Below, piece after piece: positions 50,349 to 58,226 of a stretch of 64,000 nt of DNA. A model generated the notes under the pieces. That model did not search any database. It saw only the letters and a list, made by a program, of their open reading frames with translations, and was not told the DNA's origin. The position numbers and the translations under genes were made by a program. Numbering within the stretch: position 1 is the stretch's first letter; each line of letters starts with the position of its first letter. This DNA comes from SOIA01 sp964348015 (lineage in GTDB: Bacteria; Acidobacteriota; Aminicenantia; Aminicenantales; Aminicenantaceae): assembly GCA_964348015.1 (NCBI GenBank), contig CAYGBC010000050.1:248001-312000 (forward strand), given 5' to 3'.

Positions 50349-51020
50349 ATGATTAAAATGGATAAAATTAAGAAGATATACGGCGAAGGACCTGCGCGGG
50401 TCGCAGCCTTAAAAAATATCGACCTGGAAGTCAAGGAGAATGAGTTCGTGGGGCTGGTCGGTCCGTCGGGCTCCGGAAAATCCACTTTGATGAACATCAT
50501 GGGCTGTCTGGATGTCCCGAGTTCAGGGAAATATTATTTCGAGGGAGAGCCTGTCGCCGATTTTAACCATAATAAGCTGGCGGAGATCCGGAATAAAAAG
50601 ATCGGATTCGTGTTCCAGAATTTCAACCTGCTTCCGTACGCCACAGCCTATGAGAACGTTGAGATTCCGATGATATTCATGGGAATGCGGGCCAAAGCCA
50701 GGAAATCCCGGGCGATTGAGTTGCTCGATAAGGTCGGTCTTGGAGGACGAGCGCATCACAAACCCAGCGAGCTTTCTGGAGGAGAGATGCAGCGGGTGGC
50801 TATAGCCAGAGCTCTGGCGAATAATCCCAGACTCATTCTGGCGGATGAACCGACTGGAAACCTGGATACCAAATCCGGAGACGAAATCCTGGCCATATTC
50901 GAAGATCTCTGGAAACAGGGCCACACTCTGGTGGTTATCACTCATAATCCTTATATTTCTGAACGGGCCCAGAGAGTTATTCATCTTATCGACGGGACGA
51001 TCGAGAATAATGGTGCCTGA
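50349..51020 (+). CDS. MacB/LolD-type ABC transporter ATPase
   Basis: A 223-residue ATPase. Walker A GPSGSGKST, Q-loop FVFQNFNLLPYATAYENVEIP, signature LSGGEMQRVAIARAL, Walker B LILADEPTGNLD and the H-loop VVITHNP are complete. It is of the MacB/LolD/FtsE class that powers FtsX-type permeases. The ATG at 50349 is preceded by TAGGAG; the frame is open from 50310, but the extra codons are not family-like. It probably serves the two permeases upstream. Confidence 0.93.
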   Translation: MIKMDKIKKIYGEGPARVAALKNIDLEVKENEFVGLVGPSGSGKSTLMNIMGCLDVPSSGKYYFEGEPVADFNHNKLAEIRNKKIGFVFQNFNLLPYATAYENVEIPMIFMGMRAKARKSRAIELLDKVGLGGRAHHKPSELSGGEMQRVAIARALANNPRLILADEPTGNLDTKSGDEILAIFEDLWKQGHTLVVITHNPYISERAQRVIHLIDGTIENNGA

Positions 51021-51142
51021 TTTTTGAGAGGCTTTCAGTCAGCCCTGTTCCCGTTAGCGGCATGTCCATTCACTCGAACTGATGAGTGAGAAAAGAAGTG
51101 AATTAAAACGAAAACGGGAGTTTGGATAAAAGGAGGGGATTC

Positions 51143-51481
51143 ATGCTCAAAAACACGTCTAACACGCCCAAAGTCGAGTGGGCGGACAATTGTTTTTCCT
51201 GGAATTTGATTGACCGCAGAGAATTCAGCCTCAAAATGGAGGAAATCCCCCCTGGAGGAAGCTCGGATTCTCATTTTCATGCCAGTTCGTTTCAATTCTT
51301 CTTCATTCTGGAAGGAAAGGCAACGATTGAACTCGAGGGAATTCAATTCAAATTGAAACCAAACGAAGGGATTGAAATTCCTTTTAGGAAGAAACACCAG
51401 ATCACTAACTCGAGCAACGAGAATCTTCGCTTCCTGCTTATCAGTTGCCCTCGGATCGAAAAGAACGACATCTGCATTTGA
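51143..51481 (+). CDS. Small cupin-domain protein
   Basis: A 112-residue single cupin barrel. Metal ligands are suggested by HFHASSFQFFFILEG (His-x-His and a downstream Glu) and the second-motif His in FRKKHQITN. The strong AGGAGGGG site places the start at the ATG at 51143. The binding specificity is unknown. A 9-bp hairpin follows the gene. Confidence 0.8.
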   Translation: MLKNTSNTPKVEWADNCFSWNLIDRREFSLKMEEIPPGGSSDSHFHASSFQFFFILEGKATIELEGIQFKLKPNEGIEIPFRKKHQITNSSNENLRFLLISCPRIEKNDICI

Positions 51482-51568
51482 CTTGATGCAGGGAGAATGC
51501 TATAGCTTTGAGGGTTATTCGCGCCAGCTCAATTCAGCAGAAACAATGAGAAGTTTAGCTAAAAATGT

Positions 51569-51602
51569 CAGTCATTTCTAATGGAAGATGCGAAAATGAC
51601 TG
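51569..51602 (+). terminator. Hairpin between the cupin and nuclease genes
   Basis: CAGTCATTT (51569-51577) and AAATGACTG (51594-51602) are perfectly complementary across a 16-base loop. It lies 88 bases after the cupin gene and 37 bases before the nuclease gene. It has no U-tract. It may end the cupin transcript or regulate the downstream gene. Confidence 0.35.
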
Positions 51603-51638
51603 GCTTTCGTACACGATAACAGCAAGGAGAAAGCTTTC

Positions 51639-52853
51639 ATGAGTAAAACCTATTCCATCAGCCGGATTGAAAGCTTCGAAAAGTGTCCACTGCAGTATAA
51701 GTACAGATACATCGATAAAGTGCCTCTGAAGGTCGTTACCATCGAAGCATTTCTGGGCACTCAAGTTCACGAAACGCTGAAAGAATTCTATGACTTTATC
51801 AGGAACAGGATCGTCAAGCCGAAGGAGTGGCTTCTCTCCAAGTACGATGAATTGTGGAAGAAAAACTTCGAAGATTCGATCAAGATCGTGAAAAAGGAGC
51901 TCTCAGCGGAGGAATATTATCAGAAGGGGAAGAAAAGTCTGGCCGATTATTACGAGGAATACCAGCCTTTTGACAGAACAAAAATAGTGAAGACCGAGGA
52001 GTCTATTTATTTCAACATGAAGAGGAACTCAGAAGAATACAGTTTTGTCGGTATACTCGACCGCCTCGACTGGAACGATAAAGAAAAAATATTCGAGATC
52101 CATGATTACAAGACTTCATCCACGCTCATGACCCAGGAGGAAGCAGACCAGGATCATCAGCTGCCGATCTATCAGCTGGCTCTGATGAGCAAATGGCCTG
52201 AGGCCGAGAAGGCCAAACTCGTCTGGCATTATCTTTTATTCAATAAACAGATTGTATCCTCCAGGACAAAGAAACAACTTAGTGAAGTCCAAGATAAGGT
52301 TGTCGAAAGAATACAGATCATCGAGGATTCAGAGGAATTCATCCCGCACAAAAGCGCACTCTGTGATTGGTGTGATTTTCAGGAGATATGTCCTCTGTGG
52401 AAACATCCCAAAAAAGTAGAAAAATTGGAGGAGAACAAGTACAAAAAGGATCCCGGAGTGAAAATGGTCACGGCTTATACAAAGTTGGAAGAAGAGAAAA
52501 AAGAACTGAAAGAGAAAATTGCTAGCATAGAACACGAGCAAGCGAAGATCGCAGAAGCGGCTATTGAGCTAGCCGAAAGAGAGGATATCCGTGTCATTGA
52601 TGGACCGGGTAAGCGGTTGGTCATTACACTCAAAGAAGAGCTTGCGGCACCAACACGGAAAGACGATCAGGAAAAGTGGACGAGACTGCGCCAGTTTCTC
52701 ATCGAGAATGATAAGTATAGGGACGTATCCACTGTGAACAACAGCATGCTCATCAAGACGATGAAAACCTGGCCCCGGGATGTCTTGGCCAGGATAAAGG
52801 ATTTTCTGGTGAAGAAAAAGATCCGGAAGGTCGATCTCAAAAATAAGAATTAA
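51639..52853 (+). CDS. Solitary PD-(D/E)XK nuclease with putative Fe-S cluster (RecB/AddB/Cas4-like)
   Basis: A 404-residue protein. The nuclease core has GTQVHETL (residues 40-47), GILDRLD (Asp141) and IHDYKTS (Asp156, Lys158), then a Q..IYQLAL helix: the RecB-type PD-(D/E)XK fold. Cys16 in the opening FEKCPLQYKY and Cys242, Cys245 and Cys251 (CDWCDFQEICP) match the four-cysteine Fe-S arrangement of AddB and Cas4. A coiled coil (about 280-320) and a basic C-terminal domain follow. No helicase, cas1 or CRISPR is present in the window. A strong AAGGAGAAAG site precedes the ATG. Probably a single-strand exonuclease or break-processing enzyme. Confidence 0.85.
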   Translation: MSKTYSISRIESFEKCPLQYKYRYIDKVPLKVVTIEAFLGTQVHETLKEFYDFIRNRIVKPKEWLLSKYDELWKKNFEDSIKIVKKELSAEEYYQKGKKSLADYYEEYQPFDRTKIVKTEESIYFNMKRNSEEYSFVGILDRLDWNDKEKIFEIHDYKTSSTLMTQEEADQDHQLPIYQLALMSKWPEAEKAKLVWHYLLFNKQIVSSRTKKQLSEVQDKVVERIQIIEDSEEFIPHKSALCDWCDFQEICPLWKHPKKVEKLEENKYKKDPGVKMVTAYTKLEEEKKELKEKIASIEHEQAKIAEAAIELAEREDIRVIDGPGKRLVITLKEELAAPTRKDDQEKWTRLRQFLIENDKYRDVSTVNNSMLIKTMKTWPRDVLARIKDFLVKKKIRKVDLKNKN

Positions 52854-53255
52854 TGGCACCTGTGTGAGTTTATTTTTTTGAACCCGAATATTGTCTGAGA
52901 CCAAGACAGTCGCCGGCTTTAAAAGTCCTGGTTGACACGGGGCCTGAATTCACTCGGAAATATCCTCGACCACAGATTTGGCCCCATGACCGTGGAGAGC
53001 CTACTCGGCTGGAGAACTCTTTTCTTTGGCCTCGACGAAAAGAGTGCGGGGACTTCATCCGAAATTCGATTGACATTTTAAGGAACAATTCTTATATTTA
53101 GACAGAAGCCAAGAAGGAAATGAGCGGATTCGAGAACTCTTCCCATACAAAAGGGCACGGCCCGAATATCTATGCGCTGGTCTTTTCTCCAAAAGGTTTT
53201 CGACACTAATCGAAACAAATAGATAATTTTTATGGCTTTGAAAAAGGAGGAAAAA
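52854..53255. other. 400-base interval carrying the paralogue-array promoter
   Basis: The first 200 bases hold no frame I can assign. From 53040 onwards there is a strong promoter (separate entry), then about 150 bases of leader to the first gene, ending in AAGGAGG. No riboswitch or terminator is recognised. Confidence 0.5.
53070..53098 (+). promoter_or_regulatory. Strong putative promoter of the secreted paralogue array
   Basis: A consensus -35 TTGACA (53070-53075), optimal 17-base spacer and -10 TATATT (53093-53098). It predicts a leader of about 150 bases before the ATG at 53256. Downstream genes follow with gaps of 20-93 bases or overlaps, so one transcript could cover all of them. Confidence 0.65.
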
Positions 53256-55430
53256 ATGATGCGTCTATTATTTCGCCCAAAAAGTCTGTTTACCTGTCTT
53301 TTCATCGTCACATTGGTTTTTACTTCGACAAGTCTCTTGAGCCAGGCTTCTGATATCGAGGTGTATAACTTTATCAAGAAGGCGCGTTCTGCCAAATGGG
53401 AAAGGAATAACACTGCTGCGGGAAGGCTGCCTTTCAACGGTCCAAACACGGATAAAAGGGGATTCGCGCGCTACGTGAACGGCGCAGTCCTGGAAAATAA
53501 CGAAAAGCCCCGCACATCTGTTCTGCAGACTCATCCCGAGTGGAAAAGGAACGGAAGGATTCACGGGGTATATGAAGGAGTGAAGATTCCGCCGAATGCA
53601 AGATTCGAAGCCGCAGTCGGATTTCTCAAAGGAGCGCAAGGAACGGATGGCGTGACCTTTGAGGTCATGGTGTATGATCCGGCTACGAAAGGCGGGTATG
53701 TTGTACTCAAGAGAAGAGCTGTTTATAACGGAAGGATGAATCGGTTAAGGGCTGATTTAAGCAAATATGCCAACAAGACCCGAACAATCATCCTTCAGGT
53801 TTCTGCCGGAAATTCTTCGTCTAAAGACTGGGCCGTCTGGAAGGAGGCGAAGATCATGGCCAGGCCTGTGGTCGCGACCACAGTGAGAACGACTGCAAAG
53901 GCCCAGACCACAGTCAAAAAGACCGCCAGAACAAAGGCGGCAATTCAGCCCGGAAAATATCAGCTTGCGAAGATGAAAGCCGTGCAGCTCAGGCCTGTCG
54001 GAACAGCTCCGCCTAAACAGGATATCACCTATCTCGGACCGGTCGAAGTGGAGGAGCCCATAGTCCTTTCAGAACATATCTATAGGGACAATAAAAATCG
54101 AAGTCTATTCTACTTCCTGCCCAAAGAGATCAACTTGGTGCGCGGCCGTGACCAGGGGAGTTACAAGATCAGCGCTGTCTGGACCCAGGATAAGAAGATC
54201 AAAGCCACTCTGATCTTGAGCGCGAACATCGACCCCTCAGATGTGAAGATACTGGAAGAAGTTGTGAGGAAAAAATACGGACGGAGAGCTGTCCTGAGAC
54301 CTCTTCCTTATGACGAAGCAGAGATCATTGACATGGAAGGCTGGGGGGACTGGCAGATCGAAGACATCCGCATTCCGAGTTTCGGGTCATTGGAAGGGGA
54401 GATGCCCGTGAATATCACCATGACTCCGGATAGCCTTGCCGAACTGAAGCCGCTTCTGGAGAAAGAAGGATTAACCGCAGGAATGCACATTAAATCCGCT
54501 GCGATTGAAAAAGAAATCCCGATCAAGATCGGATTGCGCTATTTTGCCGGGAGGTTCCACTCTCCCCTTGATGAGGTGAACTTTTCCTTTAACAACAAAG
54601 ATTCCACGTTCACGATCCACAACGTGAAAAACTATTCAGACTTTCCTTTGAAAATCGATAACGTGAACCTCCGGTTTCAATTCCAGAAGGGAAGCGAAAT
54701 CTACCGCGCTCTCAGGTGTGACCCCGAAGTGATCATCCCTCCGGGGGAGGAAGCAGCGATCAAAGTCCTGATCGCCCCGAAAGCCATACTCAAAGAGGAA
54801 TTGAAAAAAACACTCGGAGAAGAAGTGAAAGAACAGAAGAAAAAATCCATACTGGATCAGGCACTGGATATCGTGAAGGAAGAGGCAGAAGAGATCGTCA
54901 AGAAGAAAGCCAAAGAGAAGGTCGGAGTGGATATCCCGGAAGGCGAGGAATACATCGACCCTAAAGTCAATCAGTTCTTCAAGGACAATCTGAAGAGCTA
55001 CTGGCTCGAAATATTGCCTGATTTCGACTGCCAGGAATGTCTGGACGTTATCTGGGAAAACGTTGAGGTTGTGTCCTACATCGAAAGGATGAGGAAGATC
55101 AACATAGAGGTGCTCGACAATGTATTCGAGGCCTCCCAGTACGAGACTTCCATCGAGATTGAAAAGATCCACATCGAGATCAAATCTCCCTATCTCAGCC
55201 CTCAGCCGAAAGAGGGTTTGATCGCCTCTGTGGACCTGACCAAGGATAAAATGCAGGATGCCATTCTGGTTTATCTGCCGCTTTCCGACCAAGAGCCTCT
55301 GGAATTCTATTACAAGATCAAAGCTATAACAAAGTCGGGCGAATCAAGGGAATCCATGGATTGGGAGTTTGTCTCAGATTCACTCGACCTCACCGTGGGC
55401 GTGTTTCATGTGGCAGAACTGTTCAAATGA
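53256..55430 (+). CDS. Exported paralogue-array protein 1, with extra carbohydrate-binding-like domain
   Basis: A 724-residue protein of unknown function with a Sec signal (LFTCLFIVTLVFTSTSLLSQA). Residues about 45-190 look like an NPCBM-type jelly roll (GVYEGVKIPPNARFEAAVGF, VTFEVMVYDP, ADLSKYANKTRTIILQVSAG, DWAVWKEAKI). A Thr/Lys/Ala-rich linker follows. Then comes a very diverged version of the array's N-module: EPIVLSEHIYRDNKNRSLFYFLP aligns with the LF.DH...YY.P block of its neighbours. A Lys/Glu-rich segment (EELKKTLGEEVKEQKKK) precedes the C-terminal beta-sandwich, which ends AITKSGESRESMDWEFVSD. It is the most divergent member; AAGGAGG precedes the ATG. It heads the array. Confidence 0.7.
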   Translation: MMRLLFRPKSLFTCLFIVTLVFTSTSLLSQASDIEVYNFIKKARSAKWERNNTAAGRLPFNGPNTDKRGFARYVNGAVLENNEKPRTSVLQTHPEWKRNGRIHGVYEGVKIPPNARFEAAVGFLKGAQGTDGVTFEVMVYDPATKGGYVVLKRRAVYNGRMNRLRADLSKYANKTRTIILQVSAGNSSSKDWAVWKEAKIMARPVVATTVRTTAKAQTTVKKTARTKAAIQPGKYQLAKMKAVQLRPVGTAPPKQDITYLGPVEVEEPIVLSEHIYRDNKNRSLFYFLPKEINLVRGRDQGSYKISAVWTQDKKIKATLILSANIDPSDVKILEEVVRKKYGRRAVLRPLPYDEAEIIDMEGWGDWQIEDIRIPSFGSLEGEMPVNITMTPDSLAELKPLLEKEGLTAGMHIKSAAIEKEIPIKIGLRYFAGRFHSPLDEVNFSFNNKDSTFTIHNVKNYSDFPLKIDNVNLRFQFQKGSEIYRALRCDPEVIIPPGEEAAIKVLIAPKAILKEELKKTLGEEVKEQKKKSILDQALDIVKEEAEEIVKKKAKEKVGVDIPEGEEYIDPKVNQFFKDNLKSYWLEILPDFDCQECLDVIWENVEVVSYIERMRKINIEVLDNVFEASQYETSIEIEKIHIEIKSPYLSPQPKEGLIASVDLTKDKMQDAILVYLPLSDQEPLEFYYKIKAITKSGESRESMDWEFVSDSLDLTVGVFHVAELFK

Positions 55431-55461
55431 AACGCGCAGAGCCTACAGGAAATAATAAGAG

Positions 55462-55484
55462 TCTCTAAAAGATTTTATTAGAGA
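55462..55484 (+). terminator. Hairpin between array genes 1 and 2
   Basis: TCTCTAA (55462-55468) and TTAGAGA (55478-55484) form a 7-bp stem with a 9-base AT-rich loop in the 93-base gap. It could reduce read-through and so set protein 1 at a different level from the others, or protect the mRNA. Confidence 0.3.
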
Positions 55485-55523
55485 GGAAGGGAGAAATCCT
55501 TCGCCTCTGGAAAGGAGAATACG

Positions 55524-57194
55524 ATGCGTTTCCTCAATCGTTTGCTTTTAATCGGATTCAGTGTATTTGTTATCACTTTTATGGTTCATGCGGAGCTTTT
55601 ACTCGATACCGAACCTATCCAGGCCGGGAGTGTCATGCTGTTTAAAGACCATGCGGATGAACACGGCTATCATTACATGCCCTTAGCACCGAGAATCGCT
55701 ACCTGGCCCGATGGAACACCCAAGTTCAGTTTTCTCCAGTATGTTCGAACAGGAAAAGAAGTGACCGGAGGAATCCTCCATTTTCTGGTGACTTATGCCG
55801 TAACGGATGAAGATCTAAGGGAAGCTGAGAGAGAGTTGAAGAAATTCGATGAGGACGGGAAAATCATAGGGCCTGTGCCTTTCACAAAAGGCGAATTCCA
55901 CATCATCTCTTCCACAGCCGGAGAAGGAGGGATCTTCACGCGGAAGGTGACTGGAACAGGAAAGGCGCCTCTGCTGGCCGGAGCCGAAGCCGCGGTATCC
56001 ATCGCTTTGAATGAGGAAGGATCGACTTTTCTGATAGAGTCCTTCCAGAGGCCGACCTCTGATGTATCTGTCCAGTTCGTGATGACCTATCAGGGGCTAA
56101 CGCCTGCTTATGAAGCGTCTTTAACGGTCAACTGGGATAAGGTCTACGAACACCATGAGTTTCAGGCTGAGATAGGCAATTTTTTCACGAGCGCCAAGAT
56201 CAGCGCAGTCTTCGACGAGCTGAAGGAACAAGGCGCAATCGTGCTGGAAGTGACAGGAGAAGACACCAAGATGGACGACCTGTTGACAACGGCCTATAAC
56301 ATTCTGACTAAGATGATGTTCGAGGCCAAACCCGTGAGCACCGAAGACTTGGGAAAGGCAAAGGGCAAGTCCGGGAGCAATTGGCTGGGAAAACTCTTCG
56401 GCCAGGCGCATGCGAGCTATTCGATGAAGAAGGTGAAGATGTCAGGGTTGTACACTGTAGACTTAAGGCGGCGAAAAAGAGACCAGAGGGAAATTCCCTT
56501 GACGGGAAACATCGGGAATTTCTACGAAAAACACGGAAAGAACCAGGAGATTTTTGGGGTGGTCGACCTGGATGATCCGACGTTCGAAGAGCGGACGATC
56601 CACGTCATTCTGGACGGGGAGGATTTGGAGACCTTCGGGCAATTCATCAACTTTGCCGGGATCACGTTTAAAAAAGAGTATGAAGATGAAAATATGAAGG
56701 CCGTGGCCGAAGACATCATCTTTGACAGGACCAAATTCACCGAAAGCGGTAACAAGCTGTCCTTCACTTACAGAAGGAAAGGTGACAGTTCTGAAAAGTG
56801 GCTGGAATATGAGTATAAGCCGATCTGGAGTTACATCGGAGGCCTGGAAGTGGCGGGGAGCTGGATGAAGACATCTCAGCCCGTGATCACCCTGGCTCCT
56901 CCTCATAGATACCGTTTTATTGAAGTCTTGGCCGAAGAAGAGAACATGAACGAACACGGCATCATACGAGTCGCCGTGCAGTTCAAACACACCAATTTCG
57001 GGAAAGAGATCCAGAGAGAAGTCGTCCTTAGGAAAGGAGAGCCTCTCAATCTGGACTATTTCTATTTCCACGAACCGAATAACCTGGATTATGAATACAA
57101 TATCATGTGGCTCTTGAAGACCGGAAAAAAGGTTTCTTCAGGTTGGAAAAAAGCCACTGATCCCTTTGTCTATGCCTATTTTGAGGGGGAATGA
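55524..57194 (+). CDS. Exported paralogue-array protein 2 (prototype architecture)
   Basis: A 556-residue protein of unknown function, signal peptide at residues 1-23 ending VHAE. N-module (about 24-265): LLLDTEPIQAGSVMLFKDHAD, PRIATWPDGTP, GGILHFLVTYAVT, STAGEGGIFTRKV, AVSIALNEEG, MTYQGLTPAYEA and LEVTGED. Short hinge with GKSGSNWLG (about 275-295). C-half (about 296-556): MKKVKMSGLYTVDLRRR, VDLDDPTFEERT, ILDGEDLETF, LEYEYKPIWSYIGG, HRYRFIEVLAEEENM and MWLLKTGKKVSSGW, ending YAYFEGE. It is the clearest example of the family layout. AAAGGAGAA precedes the ATG. It overlaps gene 3 by 4 bases. Confidence 0.8.
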   Translation: MRFLNRLLLIGFSVFVITFMVHAELLLDTEPIQAGSVMLFKDHADEHGYHYMPLAPRIATWPDGTPKFSFLQYVRTGKEVTGGILHFLVTYAVTDEDLREAERELKKFDEDGKIIGPVPFTKGEFHIISSTAGEGGIFTRKVTGTGKAPLLAGAEAAVSIALNEEGSTFLIESFQRPTSDVSVQFVMTYQGLTPAYEASLTVNWDKVYEHHEFQAEIGNFFTSAKISAVFDELKEQGAIVLEVTGEDTKMDDLLTTAYNILTKMMFEAKPVSTEDLGKAKGKSGSNWLGKLFGQAHASYSMKKVKMSGLYTVDLRRRKRDQREIPLTGNIGNFYEKHGKNQEIFGVVDLDDPTFEERTIHVILDGEDLETFGQFINFAGITFKKEYEDENMKAVAEDIIFDRTKFTESGNKLSFTYRRKGDSSEKWLEYEYKPIWSYIGGLEVAGSWMKTSQPVITLAPPHRYRFIEVLAEEENMNEHGIIRVAVQFKHTNFGKEIQREVVLRKGEPLNLDYFYFHEPNNLDYEYNIMWLLKTGKKVSSGWKKATDPFVYAYFEGE

Positions 57195-58201
57195 TTAGAA
57201 AAAGAGTCTTTTCTTCTGCCATCTGTCTCGTGATCCTGGCGAGCGTAATGCTCGACATGCATGCGGACCCTCTGCTAAGCCAGGGAAGAATCATCGGTGA
57301 CAAGATTTTGGTTTTCCCAGACCATGCGGCAAAGAAAGTTTTCTATTACGTTCCGACAGGAATGGACCTGACACAGGCCTACGGGAAACCCCAGTTCTTC
57401 TTCTATAAATACGTCTACATCAAATCGGGCTCTTCAGGCGAGACAGAGAGAATGGCCGGAGGTGTTCTGACCCTTTCGGTCGAATTCAGCGATGAGAGTG
57501 AAGAGCTTAAAGAGATGATGGGGGAAAACCTTGAGTTCAAGCCGATTCCTGTGGAAGAGCTCAAATGTGTCCTGAACTACAGCGTTTTTGAGGGTGAGGA
57601 AAAGAAAGAAGAAGAACTCTCCCAGAGGAAAACGCCCTGGACAAAAAAGAACTTCACCATTCCTCTCAGCCGCAAGACGGCTCCTTATCTCTGGGAGATC
57701 TTTGAAGGTGAAAAGGCCCTCGGCTTGAGCATGGACTGTGAATTCACTTTCAGCGGATATGAGCTGAAAGAAGGGAAGTATGAAGAAGCCCGGAGAACTG
57801 ACCGGATGGCTTTTCCTGTGAGCGTATCGATGACGGAATATCCGGATCTTTTCAAGGTCATCAACCTTGCCAATAAGGTTTCTTTCAATTTCCGGTACAT
57901 GACAGTCCTCTGTTTCGATTTCGTGAATCAAACAAACCCGGATGTGACAAGGAAGATCGTTGAGATCGAAATCCAGACCGCGCGGGGACAGAGAGACTTT
58001 AAAAGGATATATTTTTCCGAAGACTCCGAGACACAGAAGGATCTGGAATTTGACATCCCTGAAAAAAAGGGCGGCACATACAGATTTCGAATCACGAATG
58101 TTTTGAAGGATGGGAGGACTCAAAGGACTGAATGGCAGGAGGGAAATGATTTCTACCTTGATGTGTCTGAGTATGAGATGCTAGTCAAGGATGAGAAATA
58201 A
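57191..58201 (+). CDS. Exported paralogue-array protein 3 (compact member)
   Basis: A 336-residue exported protein, signal peptide ending DMHAD. It keeps the opening block (IIGDKILVFPDHAAKKVFYYVP, then YGKPQFFFYKYVYI), a shortened N-module (GGVLTLSVEFSDESEE) and the C-terminal beta-sandwich (RYMTVLCFDFV ... GTYRFRITNVLKDGRTQRTEW). The central DLR/DDP segment is missing. It therefore looks like an N-module directly joined to the terminal sandwich. The ATG overlaps gene 2. Function unknown. Confidence 0.75.
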   Translation: MIRKRVFSSAICLVILASVMLDMHADPLLSQGRIIGDKILVFPDHAAKKVFYYVPTGMDLTQAYGKPQFFFYKYVYIKSGSSGETERMAGGVLTLSVEFSDESEELKEMMGENLEFKPIPVEELKCVLNYSVFEGEEKKEEELSQRKTPWTKKNFTIPLSRKTAPYLWEIFEGEKALGLSMDCEFTFSGYELKEGKYEEARRTDRMAFPVSVSMTEYPDLFKVINLANKVSFNFRYMTVLCFDFVNQTNPDVTRKIVEIEIQTARGQRDFKRIYFSEDSETQKDLEFDIPEKKGGTYRFRITNVLKDGRTQRTEWQEGNDFYLDVSEYEMLVKDEK

Positions 58202-58226
58202 ATGCGGATCACAAAGGAGATGTCCA

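Noticed and set aside
52870..53088. A 72-codon minus-strand frame before the paralogue array
   Set aside because: Basic, low-information peptide with no family and no good start; it overlaps the array promoter.
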